This document shows, one piece after another, positions 29,611 to 37,658 of a stretch of DNA of 37,658 nt. The stretch spans positions 1-37,658 of the forward strand of contig JAABTI010000002.1 of assembly GCA_011389955.1 (NCBI GenBank), read 5' to 3'. Both the position numbers and the translations under genes were made by a program. Under the pieces are notes generated by a model. It saw only the letters and a program-made list of their open reading frames with translations. It did not search any database and had not been told where the DNA came from. Every line of letters starts with the position of its first letter. Within the stretch, counting starts at the first letter, position 1. This DNA is from Paracoccaceae bacterium. Lineage in GTDB: Bacteria > Pseudomonadota > Alphaproteobacteria > Rhodobacterales > Rhodobacteraceae.

Positions 29611-30077
29611 TGCGTTCCTCCGAAATACCTGCGGCCCAACCAGCGCGCGACCAGAGCGGGTTTCTCCGCGCCTTCGATCTCGACAATAACGTCGAGTGTT
29701 TTCTGCACCTCGTTCGGCGTGATCGCATCGAACGCCGCCAATGTGAAGCTGCCGCGCACGCGTGTGTCCACCTTCACCGGGCTGACGAAGCGAACCCGGT
29801 CGAAGCCGTAATTCACGCCCATGGTGACCCCCTCGATCGCGGGAACCGCATCATAGACCATCGCCGACAGCAGCGACAGCGTCAGGAATCCGTGGGCGAT
29901 GGTGCCGCCAAATGGCGTTTGCGCCGCCGCCACGGGATCGACATGAATGAACTGGTGGTCATGGGTTATGTCGGCGAACCCGTCGATCATGGACTGGTCC
30001 ACGGTGAACCAGCGCGAGATGCCCACGGATTGGCCCACGCGGGCGGCCATGTCGGCGCGGCTGATAAGTCCGGGCAT
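29607..30077 (-). CDS. MaoC-family hotdog dehydratase ((R)-hydratase-like)
   Basis: FADITHDHQFIHVDPVAAAQTPFGGTIAHGFLTLSLL hydratase-2 motif; 4-nt overlap with the downstream SDR. Confidence 0.92.
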   Translation of the reverse strand: MPGLISRADMAARVGQSVGISRWFTVDQSMIDGFADITHDHQFIHVDPVAAAQTPFGGTIAHGFLTLSLLSAMVYDAVPAIEGVTMGVNYGFDRVRFVSPVKVDTRVRGSFTLAAFDAITPNEVQKTLDVIVEIEGAEKPALVARWLGRRYFGGTQ

Positions 30078-30080
30078 GTC

Positions 30081-30905
30081 TCACAGGTCCTCGTTGAAAA
30101 GGTTGCCCGGCGCGTTGGATTGCATCCCCCCCGACAGCGGCAAGATCGCCCCCGAGACATAGGCGCCGCCGCGCCCGCACAGGTAAAGCAGAGCACCGGC
30201 AATGTCCTCGGCCTGGCCGACACGGCCCAGGGGCACACCCTGCGCGGCCTTTTCCTGGCCCTCCTCGGTGCCGATCGCAAAGGCCGTCATGTTCGACACG
30301 AAAGGCCCCGGCGCGATGGCGTTCACGGTGATGCCCTCGGGCGCAAGGTCGTTCGACAGGACGCGCGTCATGTGATGCACCGCGCCCTTGGAGGTGGCAT
30401 AGGAATAGGTCAAGGTGCCCTTCGGGATGTCACCCATGACGCTGCCGACATTGACGATGCGCGCCGGATCACCGGGCGCGCTGGCCGCGCGCAGCAGCGG
30501 CAGCAGCGCCTGGGTGAGGTGGAACATGCCGGTGACGTTTACCGACAACAGCTTTTCCCACGCCTTGTAGGGGTGCTGGCCCAGCGGATCGCCCCAGGTT
30601 CGGCCGGCGTTGTTCATCAGGATATGCAGCTTGTCGGTGCGCGCCGCGACCTCGGTTGCGAGCGCCTCGACGCCGGCCTCGCTGCCGACATCGCCGCCGA
30701 ATCCCTCTGCTTTCCCCTTCAGGCCCATGGCGTTCAGCTCTTGCGCCACGGCCTCGCAGGCGTCGGCCTTGCGACTGGCGATCAGAACGTGCGCACCGGC
30801 GGCCATCAGCCCCTCGGCGGCCATGCGGCCGATACCCGTGGCCCCGCCAGTGACCAGCGCAACCTTGCCGGTCAGGTCGAACAACTCGTTCGGTGTCATG
30901 GTCAT
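30081..30905 (-). CDS. SDR family oxidoreductase
   Basis: LTGKVALVTGGATGIGRMAAEGLMAAGAHVLIASRK, NNAGRTWG, YATSKGAVHHMTRVLSNDLAPEGITVNAIAPGPF. Confidence 0.92.
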   Translation of the reverse strand: MTMTPNELFDLTGKVALVTGGATGIGRMAAEGLMAAGAHVLIASRKADACEAVAQELNAMGLKGKAEGFGGDVGSEAGVEALATEVAARTDKLHILMNNAGRTWGDPLGQHPYKAWEKLLSVNVTGMFHLTQALLPLLRAASAPGDPARIVNVGSVMGDIPKGTLTYSYATSKGAVHHMTRVLSNDLAPEGITVNAIAPGPFVSNMTAFAIGTEEGQEKAAQGVPLGRVGQAEDIAGALLYLCGRGGAYVSGAILPLSGGMQSNAPGNLFNEDL

Positions 30906-30920
30906 CTCGTGTTTCCTCCC

Positions 30921-32054
30921 TCAGAACCCGCGCGCAGATGCGACTCGCGCGGCATGGTACCCGTAATCGCCCAGCCATTCCGCCCCGACGCGGGCGCGTT
31001 TCATGAAAAATCCGGCGTCGTGGTCATCGGTCATGCCGATGCCACCGTGCATCTGGATGCCTTCGCGCACGGCCAGGTCGGCGGTTTTCGCGGCGCGCGC
31101 CTTGGCCAGCGACACCGCCAGCGTGGCGTCGTCCGGCGTTTCGTCCAGAACCCGACCCGCATTGGCAATGGCCGAGGTGGTAACCTCGATCTCGGCCCAC
31201 AGATGCGCGGCGCGGTGCTGTAGCGCCTGGAAGCTGCCGATCGCGCGATCGAACTGGCGCCGTTCCTTGAGATAGCCCAGCGTCATGGCGCTGACGCCGT
31301 TGGCAAGCCCGGCCAGTTCCGCCGCCAATGCGGCCTGACCGGCATCAAGCGCGGGGCGCAACAGGCGCATGGCGTCGTCCACCTCGCCCAGCAGGTCATC
31401 GCCGATCGCCTCGACCCCGTCGAAGTCCAGGCGCGCGTGATCGCGCGCATCCACCGTATCAAGGCGCGCGCGGCTCAGCCCGGCACGCTCGGCATCGATG
31501 TCGAACAGGCTCAGCCCCTCCGCCTCGCCCGGCACACCGCCGGTGCGTGCCAGCACCAGTACGCGCGTTGCCGTGGTGCCATCGGCGACAAAGGTCTTGC
31601 TGCCCGACAGGCGGTAGCCATTGCCGGCGCGCTCGGCCCTCAGCGCGGTGTGCTCGGGCAAGTGCCTGGCGCCTTCATCCAGCGCCAGCGCGTAGGTCGT
31701 CTCGCCCGCTGCGATGCCCGCCAGCGCATCGCGCGCCCGTGCTCCGGCGGCGTGGCGCAGGGCCGTGGCGGCGATCACCGCGGTGGACAGAAACGGCGAC
31801 GCGGCCAGCGTGACGCCCATTTCGTGCGACAGGATGCCGGCCGCACGGTGACCCATCTCCGCGCCGCCGGCGTCTTCGGGAACCAGCACGCCCGCCCATC
31901 CCATTTGCGCCATTTCCCGCCACAGGCCGGGATCGCAGGGGCGGCCCGCGTCACGATTGGCGCGCAGGGCCGATACCGGCGCGGCCCCGTCCAGAAAGCC
32001 GCGCGCCGCGTCGCGCAGCATGATTTCCTCTTCGGTGTCCAGCAGGCTCGTCAT
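30921..32054 (-). CDS. acyl-CoA dehydrogenase family protein, small-type partner (start 32054 or 32066)
   Basis: MTSLLDTEEEIMLRDAARGFLDG...LKERRQFDRAIGSFQALQHRAAHLWAEIE...IQMHGGIGMTDDHDAGFFMKRARV; no C-terminal GGT/GGS motif. Confidence 0.88.
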   Translation of the reverse strand: MTSLLDTEEEIMLRDAARGFLDGAAPVSALRANRDAGRPCDPGLWREMAQMGWAGVLVPEDAGGAEMGHRAAGILSHEMGVTLAASPFLSTAVIAATALRHAAGARARDALAGIAAGETTYALALDEGARHLPEHTALRAERAGNGYRLSGSKTFVADGTTATRVLVLARTGGVPGEAEGLSLFDIDAERAGLSRARLDTVDARDHARLDFDGVEAIGDDLLGEVDDAMRLLRPALDAGQAALAAELAGLANGVSAMTLGYLKERRQFDRAIGSFQALQHRAAHLWAEIEVTTSAIANAGRVLDETPDDATLAVSLAKARAAKTADLAVREGIQMHGGIGMTDDHDAGFFMKRARVGAEWLGDYGYHAARVASARGF

Positions 32055-32062
32055 CGTGGTCC

Positions 32063-33241
32063 TCATGCGCTTGGCAGTTCAAGCACCCGCTTGGCGATGA
32101 TGTCGAGCATCACCTCGGATGTGCCGCCTTCGATCGAGTTGGCCTTGGTGCGCAGCCATTCCGCCGCCAGCGTCCCGTGCGGCCCGTCCCATTCCAGCGC
32201 GTCGCTGCCCGCCGCGGACATGAGCAGCTCGTAACGGCGCTTGTTCAGTTCGGTGCCGTAGTATTTCAGCATCGCGCTGGCATTGCCGACGCCGCCGCCT
32301 GCCTCGGCATGATCCTTGTAGCGTTCCATCGTCATGGCAAAGGCGAGCGTGTCCACCTCGGCCGCCATGGCCTCGGTGCGAATCACCGGGTCATTCAGGG
32401 CGCCATCGTCCAGATCGTCGATGAACGCCCCCAGGGATCGTCCGCCCAGCAGCCCGCGCGCGCCGCCACCGATCATTTCACGCTCATGCGTGAGCAGGTA
32501 TTTCGCGATGTCCCACCCGCGGTTCACCTCGCCCACCAGGTTTTCCTTGGGCACCTTGACGTTGTCGAAGAACGTCTCGCAAAACGGCGACTTGCCCGAG
32601 ATCAGGCGAATTGGCCGCGTGGTGATGCCCGGCGTTTCCATGTCCATCAGCAGAAAGGAAATGCCCTTGTGCTTGGGCGCGTCCCGATCCGTGCGCACCA
32701 GTGCGAAGATCCAGTCGGCCTTGTCCGCGTAAGAGGTCCAGACCTTCTGCCCGTTGACCAGGTAATGGTCGCCCATGTCTTCGGCCCGGGTCTGCACATT
32801 GGCAAGGTCGCTGCCGGCGCCGGGTTCCGAGTAACCCTGGCACCAGCGGATTTCGCCTTGCGTGATCGGGGGCAGGTGACGCGCCTTTTGCGCCTCGTTG
32901 CCAAAGGCCAGAAGCGCCGGTCCCAGCATCCACAAGCCGAAGCTTTCCAGGGGTGGCGGCGCGCCGAGGCGGGCCATTTCCTCGCGCAGGATCTTTTCCT
33001 GGTCGCGCGTCATGCCGCCGCCGCCATACTCGGTCGGCCAGCGCGGCGCCGTCAGCCCCTCTTGGCGGGCGCGCTCCAGCCAGAGGCGTTGATCGTCATC
33101 GCGGAACGTCCAGCGGCGCCCGCCCCAGACGATGCTGTCCTCGCTCATGGGCCGGTTGCGCAGGCTTGCCGGGCAATTGTCCATGATCCAGTCGGATATC
33201 TGCGTTCTGAACTGCTCGGGTTCGATGGCGGGTGCAGGCAT
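32063..33241 (-). CDS. acyl-CoA dehydrogenase, large-type subunit of an adjacent ACAD pair
   Basis: RWCQGYSEPGAGSDLANVQTRAED, YLLTHEREMIGG, C-terminal NSIEGGTSEVMLDIIAKRVLELP. Start placed at MPAPAIEPEQF. Confidence 0.92.
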   Translation of the reverse strand: MPAPAIEPEQFRTQISDWIMDNCPASLRNRPMSEDSIVWGGRRWTFRDDDQRLWLERARQEGLTAPRWPTEYGGGGMTRDQEKILREEMARLGAPPPLESFGLWMLGPALLAFGNEAQKARHLPPITQGEIRWCQGYSEPGAGSDLANVQTRAEDMGDHYLVNGQKVWTSYADKADWIFALVRTDRDAPKHKGISFLLMDMETPGITTRPIRLISGKSPFCETFFDNVKVPKENLVGEVNRGWDIAKYLLTHEREMIGGGARGLLGGRSLGAFIDDLDDGALNDPVIRTEAMAAEVDTLAFAMTMERYKDHAEAGGGVGNASAMLKYYGTELNKRRYELLMSAAGSDALEWDGPHGTLAAEWLRTKANSIEGGTSEVMLDIIAKRVLELPSA

Positions 33242-33253
33242 GGTCGCTCCGTT

Positions 33254-33270
33254 ATTTCGCTTAGCGGAAT
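33254..33270. promoter_or_regulatory. 17-bp near-palindrome in the divergent promoter region (candidate operator)
   Basis: ATTTCGCTTAGCGGAAT: its reverse complement ATTCCGCTAAGCGAAAT differs only at the mirrored T/C position and the centre. Confidence 0.55.
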
Positions 33271-33285
33271 AGTATTTCACAGCTA

Positions 33286-33314
33286 TTGACATGCAAGCAA
33301 TATCATCTTTTGAT
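33286..33314 (+). promoter_or_regulatory. candidate sigma70-type promoter for the ABC importer genes
   Basis: TTGACA, 17-nt spacer, TTTGAT; downstream start codon at 33369. Confidence 0.45.
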
Positions 33315-33368
33315 CCGGGTCAAGGAGGGCGTGCCCGCTTGGCCGCTTTTCGACATGGGAGGAAAAAC

Positions 33369-34604
33369 ATGAAACTAGTGAAATCCGCTGCACTCGCGGC
33401 AGCAATGGGGTTCGCCGCGATGGGCGCATCCGCAGAAACCGTCAAGATCGCCTTCATCGATCCGTTGTCAGGTCCGTTCGGGCCGACCGGTGATGCGGGC
33501 TTCAAGCAGTTCAAGCACGCCGCCGCCGAGGTCAACGCCGCCGGCGGCATGAACGGCATGGAATTGGAGATCGTGCCGTTCGACAACAAGGTCAGCCCCA
33601 AGGAATCGCTGGTGCAGCTGCAAAAGGCGATCGACCGCGGCATCCGGTTCATCGCGCAGGGCAACGGCTCGTCCGTGGCTTCGGCGATCATCGACGCGGT
33701 CAACAAGCACAACAAGCGCAACCCCGGCGACGAGATCCTGTTCCTGAACTACGCCGCGGTCGATCCGGCCTTCACCAACGACAAGTGCTCGTTCTGGCAT
33801 TTCCGGTTCGATAGCCATGTCGACATGAAGATGTCCGCCGCAACCGACTGGATCGCCGATCGTGATGAGATCGAGAAGGTTTATGTCATCGGGCAGGACT
33901 ATTCCTTCGGCAAGGCCGTGGCGGATGCCGCCGTCGGCCAGCTCGCGGAAAAGCGCCCCGATATCGACATCGTCGGCAACGAACTGCATCCGCTGGGCCG
34001 GGTAAAGGATTTCACCCCCTACATCCAGAAGATCATCAGCTCCGATGCCGATGCGGTCATCACCGGGAACTGGGGCGCCGACATGGTGCTTCTGGTCAAG
34101 GCGGCGATCGATTCGGGCCTCGAAGCGCCGATCCTGACCTACTATGGCGGCTCGCTGGGTGCGGCGACGGCCATGGGCGAGGCGGCCGTCGGCCAGGTGC
34201 GACAGATTTCCGAATTCGTGGAAAACTATCCCACCACCGACGCGCAGATCGCCCGCATCGAGGATTTCGAGGAAACCTATCCCGAAAACGATTACTACTT
34301 CCACCGGGTCTACAACGCGGTGCATTTCCTGGACCGGGCAGCCGAAAAGGCGGGGAGCAACGATCCCGTCGGGATCGCCTTCGCGCTGGAGGGGATGACC
34401 CATGACGGCCCTTACGGCAAGGTGACGATGCGGGCCGAGGACCACCAGGTTCTCCAGGATCTGTTCGTCTCGACCTTCTCCGCGGATGTGGAGCGTGACG
34501 TCGAGGATACCGGCCTTGGCTGGACCGCAAGCGACGCGGACCGCATCGAGGCCAGCGCGACCGCGCCGCCGACCACCTGCGAAATGGATCGTCCCTCGCG
34601 CTGA
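33369..34604 (+). CDS. branched-chain-amino-acid-type ABC transporter substrate-binding protein
   Basis: Signal peptide MKLVKSAALAAAMGFAAMGASAETVKIAFIDPLSGPFGPTGDAGFKQFKHAAAEVNAAGGMNGM, type-I periplasmic binding fold. Confidence 0.93.
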   Translation: MKLVKSAALAAAMGFAAMGASAETVKIAFIDPLSGPFGPTGDAGFKQFKHAAAEVNAAGGMNGMELEIVPFDNKVSPKESLVQLQKAIDRGIRFIAQGNGSSVASAIIDAVNKHNKRNPGDEILFLNYAAVDPAFTNDKCSFWHFRFDSHVDMKMSAATDWIADRDEIEKVYVIGQDYSFGKAVADAAVGQLAEKRPDIDIVGNELHPLGRVKDFTPYIQKIISSDADAVITGNWGADMVLLVKAAIDSGLEAPILTYYGGSLGAATAMGEAAVGQVRQISEFVENYPTTDAQIARIEDFEETYPENDYYFHRVYNAVHFLDRAAEKAGSNDPVGIAFALEGMTHDGPYGKVTMRAEDHQVLQDLFVSTFSADVERDVEDTGLGWTASDADRIEASATAPPTTCEMDRPSR

Positions 34605-34622
34605 TCCGGCAAGATGTCTAGG

Positions 34623-34645
34623 CGGGCGGCTTCGGCCGCCCGTTT
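34623..34645 (+). terminator. hairpin between the substrate-binding protein and permease genes (attenuator)
   Basis: 8-bp stem CGGGCGGC / GCCGCCCG with TTCG tetraloop, followed by TTT. Confidence 0.75.
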
Positions 34646-34700
34646 CCTCCCGTGCAGCTTGGATGCAGCGGTGCGGAATCCCTTCTGACAAGAGGTCCTT

Positions 34701-35633
34701 ATGGAAACGATCGTATTCTCACTCCTCAACGGGGTGATTTACGGGCTGCTGCTGTTCATGTTGTCCAGTGGCCTGACGCTGATCTTCAGCATGATGGGCG
34801 TGCTGAACTTCGCCCATGCCAGTTTCTACATGCTCGGGGCGTATTTCGCCTACTCTATCATGGGGGTCACGAATTTCTGGATCGCGCTGATCTTTGCGCC
34901 CGTCCTGGTCGGGCTGGTTGGTGCGGCGGTCGAGAAATGGGGCCTGCGCAAGGTGCACGCCAACGGGCATGTGGCCGAGCTGCTGTTTACCTTCGGATTG
35001 GCATACCTGATCGACGAGGTGGTCAAGATCCTCTGGGGGCGCAACGCGGTGGATTACCGCGTTCCCGAAGTGCTGGATTTCCCGCTGTTCGAACTGTTCG
35101 GCGCGCAATACCCGGCCTACCGGGTTTTCATTCTTCTGGTGTCGGTGGCGATGCTGGCGGCGTTGTGGTTCATCCTGAACCGCACGCGCGCCGGTCTGAT
35201 CATCCAGGCCGCGCTGACCCATCCGCATATGGTCGGACACCTCGGGCATAACGTGCCGCGGATCTTCATGACGGTTTTCGGTGTGGGTTGTGCGCTGGCC
35301 GGTCTGGCCGGTGTCATCGGCGGCAACTACCTCGTGACCGATCCGGCGATGGCCGTTCAGATGGGGCCGATCGTTTTCGTCGTGGTCGTGGTCGGCGGCC
35401 TCGGTAGCCTGACCGGCGCCTTCCTTGCCGCGATGCTGCTGGGTCTGATGCAGACATTCGCCGTGGGTATCGACGCCTCTTTCGCCGACATGTTCGGTTG
35501 GCTGGGCCTGAGCGCAACCTCCGAAGTGGGAAGCATAACGATCGCGTCGCTGGCGCCGATGATCCCGTTCCTGATGCTGGTGCTGATCCTGATGATACGC
35601 CCGCGTGGCCTGATGGGGGACCGTGAGCTGTGA
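34701..35633 (+). CDS. branched-chain-amino-acid-type ABC transporter permease (LivH-like)
   Basis: SLLNGVIYGLLLFMLSSGLTLIFSMMGVLNFAHASFYMLGAYFAY; MIRPRGLMGDREL C-terminus. Confidence 0.93.
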   Translation: METIVFSLLNGVIYGLLLFMLSSGLTLIFSMMGVLNFAHASFYMLGAYFAYSIMGVTNFWIALIFAPVLVGLVGAAVEKWGLRKVHANGHVAELLFTFGLAYLIDEVVKILWGRNAVDYRVPEVLDFPLFELFGAQYPAYRVFILLVSVAMLAALWFILNRTRAGLIIQAALTHPHMVGHLGHNVPRIFMTVFGVGCALAGLAGVIGGNYLVTDPAMAVQMGPIVFVVVVVGGLGSLTGAFLAAMLLGLMQTFAVGIDASFADMFGWLGLSATSEVGSITIASLAPMIPFLMLVLILMIRPRGLMGDREL

Positions 35634-36901
35634 GTGAGAATTCCATGCAAAGCTATGAACACCTGGCCCCGTCGCGGGCGGTGAAGATCCGTCAGCGGTT
35701 CGTGCCATTCGTCGTCATGGCGCTGGTGCTGGCGATGATCCCTGTCTTCGATCCGTCGCGCACGATGTATTCGCTGATGGCGGCGATGGGGATAAACATC
35801 GTCTTCGCGCTTTCTTACAACATGCTGCTGGGGCGCGGTGGGCTGCTGTCGTTCGGACATGCGGTGTATTTCGGCCTGGGGGGCTACGCGGCCCTGCACG
35901 CCATGAATGCCATCGATGCAGGCGAGTCCGCGTTCTGGAGCAACTATCCCGTTTTCATGCTGCCGGTCGTGGGCTTTGCCATGGGCGCGCTGGCTGGGGC
36001 CGTCATCGGTTGGCCCTCGTGCAAGCGGTCCGGCGTGCCGTTCGCCATGATCTCGCTCGGGGTGGCCGAACTGGTCGCCGCGGCGGGGTACATGTTCGGG
36101 TCGTTCTTCGGGGGCGAAATGGGGGTCACCGGCGACCGCATGGTCGGACCGCAGCTTTTCGGTCTGTCGATGGGGCCGGTCGAGGATGTCTACTGGTTCA
36201 TCGCGTTCTGGACCTTCGTCGGCACGCTGGGCATCTACGCCTTCACCCGCACGCCTCTGGGCAAGATGTCCGAGGCCACGCGCGACAACCCCGAGAGGGT
36301 TCAGTTCGTCGGCTACGATCCAAACCGCGTGCGCTATCTGGTGTTCATCTTCGCCGGTGCCTTTGCGGGGCTGGCCGGTGGCATGGCGGCGGTCAATTAC
36401 GAGATATTCACCCCCGAATCCGTTTCGCTGATCCCGTCGGGGCTGGTGTTGCTGATGGCATATATCGGCGGCATCCGCTACTTCACCGGGCCCATCATGG
36501 GGGCGATCCTGCTGACCTACATGCAATCGATGCTGTCGGACTATTCCGAGGCGTGGCTGCTGTATCTGGGCCTGCTGTTCATCGCCATAGTGATGTACGC
36601 CCCCGGCGGTGTGGCCGGGATCGTCTTCGGCCTTCTGGACATCTTCCGCCATGACGGCGCCCGCGAGGTGCTGACCCGGCGTGTCAAACAGGCGGTCGGC
36701 GTGGCGCTTGCCTTTACCGGGCTCGTCATCCTGACCGAGGTCGCCGTGCGCTGGTCGAACGGGTATGGCGAGGTATTCGAGCCATTCGGCCTCCACCTGG
36801 GAATTGATACGCCGCTCAGTTGGGTTCTGATCGTCGGGTTCTTCGCGGCCGGGTACGTCACGTTGCGCCTGGCGCGCAACAAAGAGGAGGAAACCGCATG
36901 A
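35630..36901 (+). CDS. branched-chain-amino-acid-type ABC transporter permease (LivM-like)
   Basis: YNMLLGRGGLLSFGHAVYFGLGGYAALHAMN; 4-nt overlap with the upstream permease. Confidence 0.92.
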   Translation: MSENSMQSYEHLAPSRAVKIRQRFVPFVVMALVLAMIPVFDPSRTMYSLMAAMGINIVFALSYNMLLGRGGLLSFGHAVYFGLGGYAALHAMNAIDAGESAFWSNYPVFMLPVVGFAMGALAGAVIGWPSCKRSGVPFAMISLGVAELVAAAGYMFGSFFGGEMGVTGDRMVGPQLFGLSMGPVEDVYWFIAFWTFVGTLGIYAFTRTPLGKMSEATRDNPERVQFVGYDPNRVRYLVFIFAGAFAGLAGGMAAVNYEIFTPESVSLIPSGLVLLMAYIGGIRYFTGPIMGAILLTYMQSMLSDYSEAWLLYLGLLFIAIVMYAPGGVAGIVFGLLDIFRHDGAREVLTRRVKQAVGVALAFTGLVILTEVAVRWSNGYGEVFEPFGLHLGIDTPLSWVLIVGFFAAGYVTLRLARNKEEETA

Positions 36902-37658
36902 GCACGCCCGCGCTTTCAATCAATGGCCTCAAGAAGAACTTCGGCCCGGCCGAGATCATCTGCGGCGTGGATCTGGACCTGACGGCGGGTGAACGTCACG
37001 CCATCATCGGGCCGAACGGGGCAGGGAAGTCCACGCTGTTCAACCTGATATCGGGCCTCTACACCCCCACGGCCGGCAGCGTGAAGCTCAAGGGCGAAGA
37101 GATCTCGGGCCGGTCGCCCCACGCGATCAACCGCATGGGGCTGTCGCGCAGTTTCCAGGTCTCCAACATCTTCGCCAACATGACGGTCCGGGAAAACGTG
37201 CGTTGCGGCGTGCTCTATTCGCTCGGATACGGCTACAGCTTCTGGCGCAACGTCGGCAACCTGCGCGAGGTGCAGCAAATGACCGGCGAGGTGCTCGAGC
37301 GTGTGGGCCTTCTGGACAAGGCCCACCTGCCCGCCGCCCTTCTTCCCTATGCCGATCAGCGCACGCTGGAGATCGCCATCACCATCGCCGGCGGTGCCGA
37401 TGTCATCCTGCTGGACGAGCCGACAGCGGGGATGAGCCATTCCGAAACCGACAGGGCCGTGGCCCTGATCGAGCAGGCAACCGCGGGCAAGACCCTGATC
37501 GTGGTCGAGCATGACATGGGCGTGGTTTTCAACCTGGCCGATCGCATCTCGGTTCTGGTCTACGGCCAGATCATCGCCACCGGAACGCCCGAGGAAATCC
37601 GCGGCGATTCCCGCGTGCGCGAGGCGTATCTGGGCGACGAGGACGAGCAACTGGCGCT
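36898..37658 (+). CDS. branched-chain-amino-acid-type ABC transporter ATP-binding protein (LivG-like), truncated by window end
   Basis: Manual translation from ATG at 36898 (ATGA overlap with the permease stop): MSTPALSINGLKKNFGPAEIICGVDLDLTAGERHAIIGPNGAGKSTLFNLISGLYTPTAG...; open to the end, hence absent from the ORF track. Confidence 0.93.
   Translation, partial: MSTPALSINGLKKNFGPAEIICGVDLDLTAGERHAIIGPNGAGKSTLFNLISGLYTPTAGSVKLKGEEISGRSPHAINRMGLSRSFQVSNIFANMTVRENVRCGVLYSLGYGYSFWRNVGNLREVQQMTGEVLERVGLLDKAHLPAALLPYADQRTLEIAITIAGGADVILLDEPTAGMSHSETDRAVALIEQATAGKTLIVVEHDMGVVFNLADRISVLVYGQIIATGTPEEIRGDSRVREAYLGDEDEQLA

Noticed and set aside
33468-34691. 407-aa minus-strand ORF opposite the substrate-binding protein gene
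   Set aside because: Antisense shadow; the plus-strand product has a clear signal peptide and periplasmic-binding-protein fold.
36916-37650. 244-aa minus-strand ORF near the window end
   Set aside because: It is antisense to the LivG-like ATPase, which the ORF track omits only because it runs off the window without a stop.

Overview
This is a 37.7 kb chromosomal window of high GC content. It looks alphaproteobacterial, most likely Rhodobacteraceae/Roseobacter-like, judging by gene content and protein sequence style. Left to right: dapF-mtaB (+), a PaiB-like FMN-binding protein and a GST (+), an LpxQ-like outer-membrane barrel (-), the cytochrome bc1 operon petABC (+) with a strong terminator, a thiamine ABC transporter thiBPQ (-) under a TPP riboswitch, aroC (+), a polyamine-type ABC transporter potDABC (-) divergent from adenine deaminase (+), a FadJ-like protein plus a pair of acyl-CoA dehydrogenases (ACADs) (+), bfd-bfr (-), a tightly packed 11-gene CoA-ester catabolic unit (-), and a divergent branched-chain-amino-acid-type ABC transporter (+, the ATPase gene is cut by the window end). 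I see no CRISPR array, tRNA, rRNA, transposon or phage. The region most worth follow-up is 23.1-37.6 kb. It combines a standalone ACAD10/11-like aminoglycoside-phosphotransferase-fold kinase next to a histidine phosphatase, a MaoC/SDR pair resembling a split MFE-2, adjacent ACAD pairs resembling heteromeric ACADs, and a divergently transcribed importer sharing a promoter region with a 17-bp near-palindrome. All functional claims come from reading translated sequences and recalled family motifs; no database searches were run.
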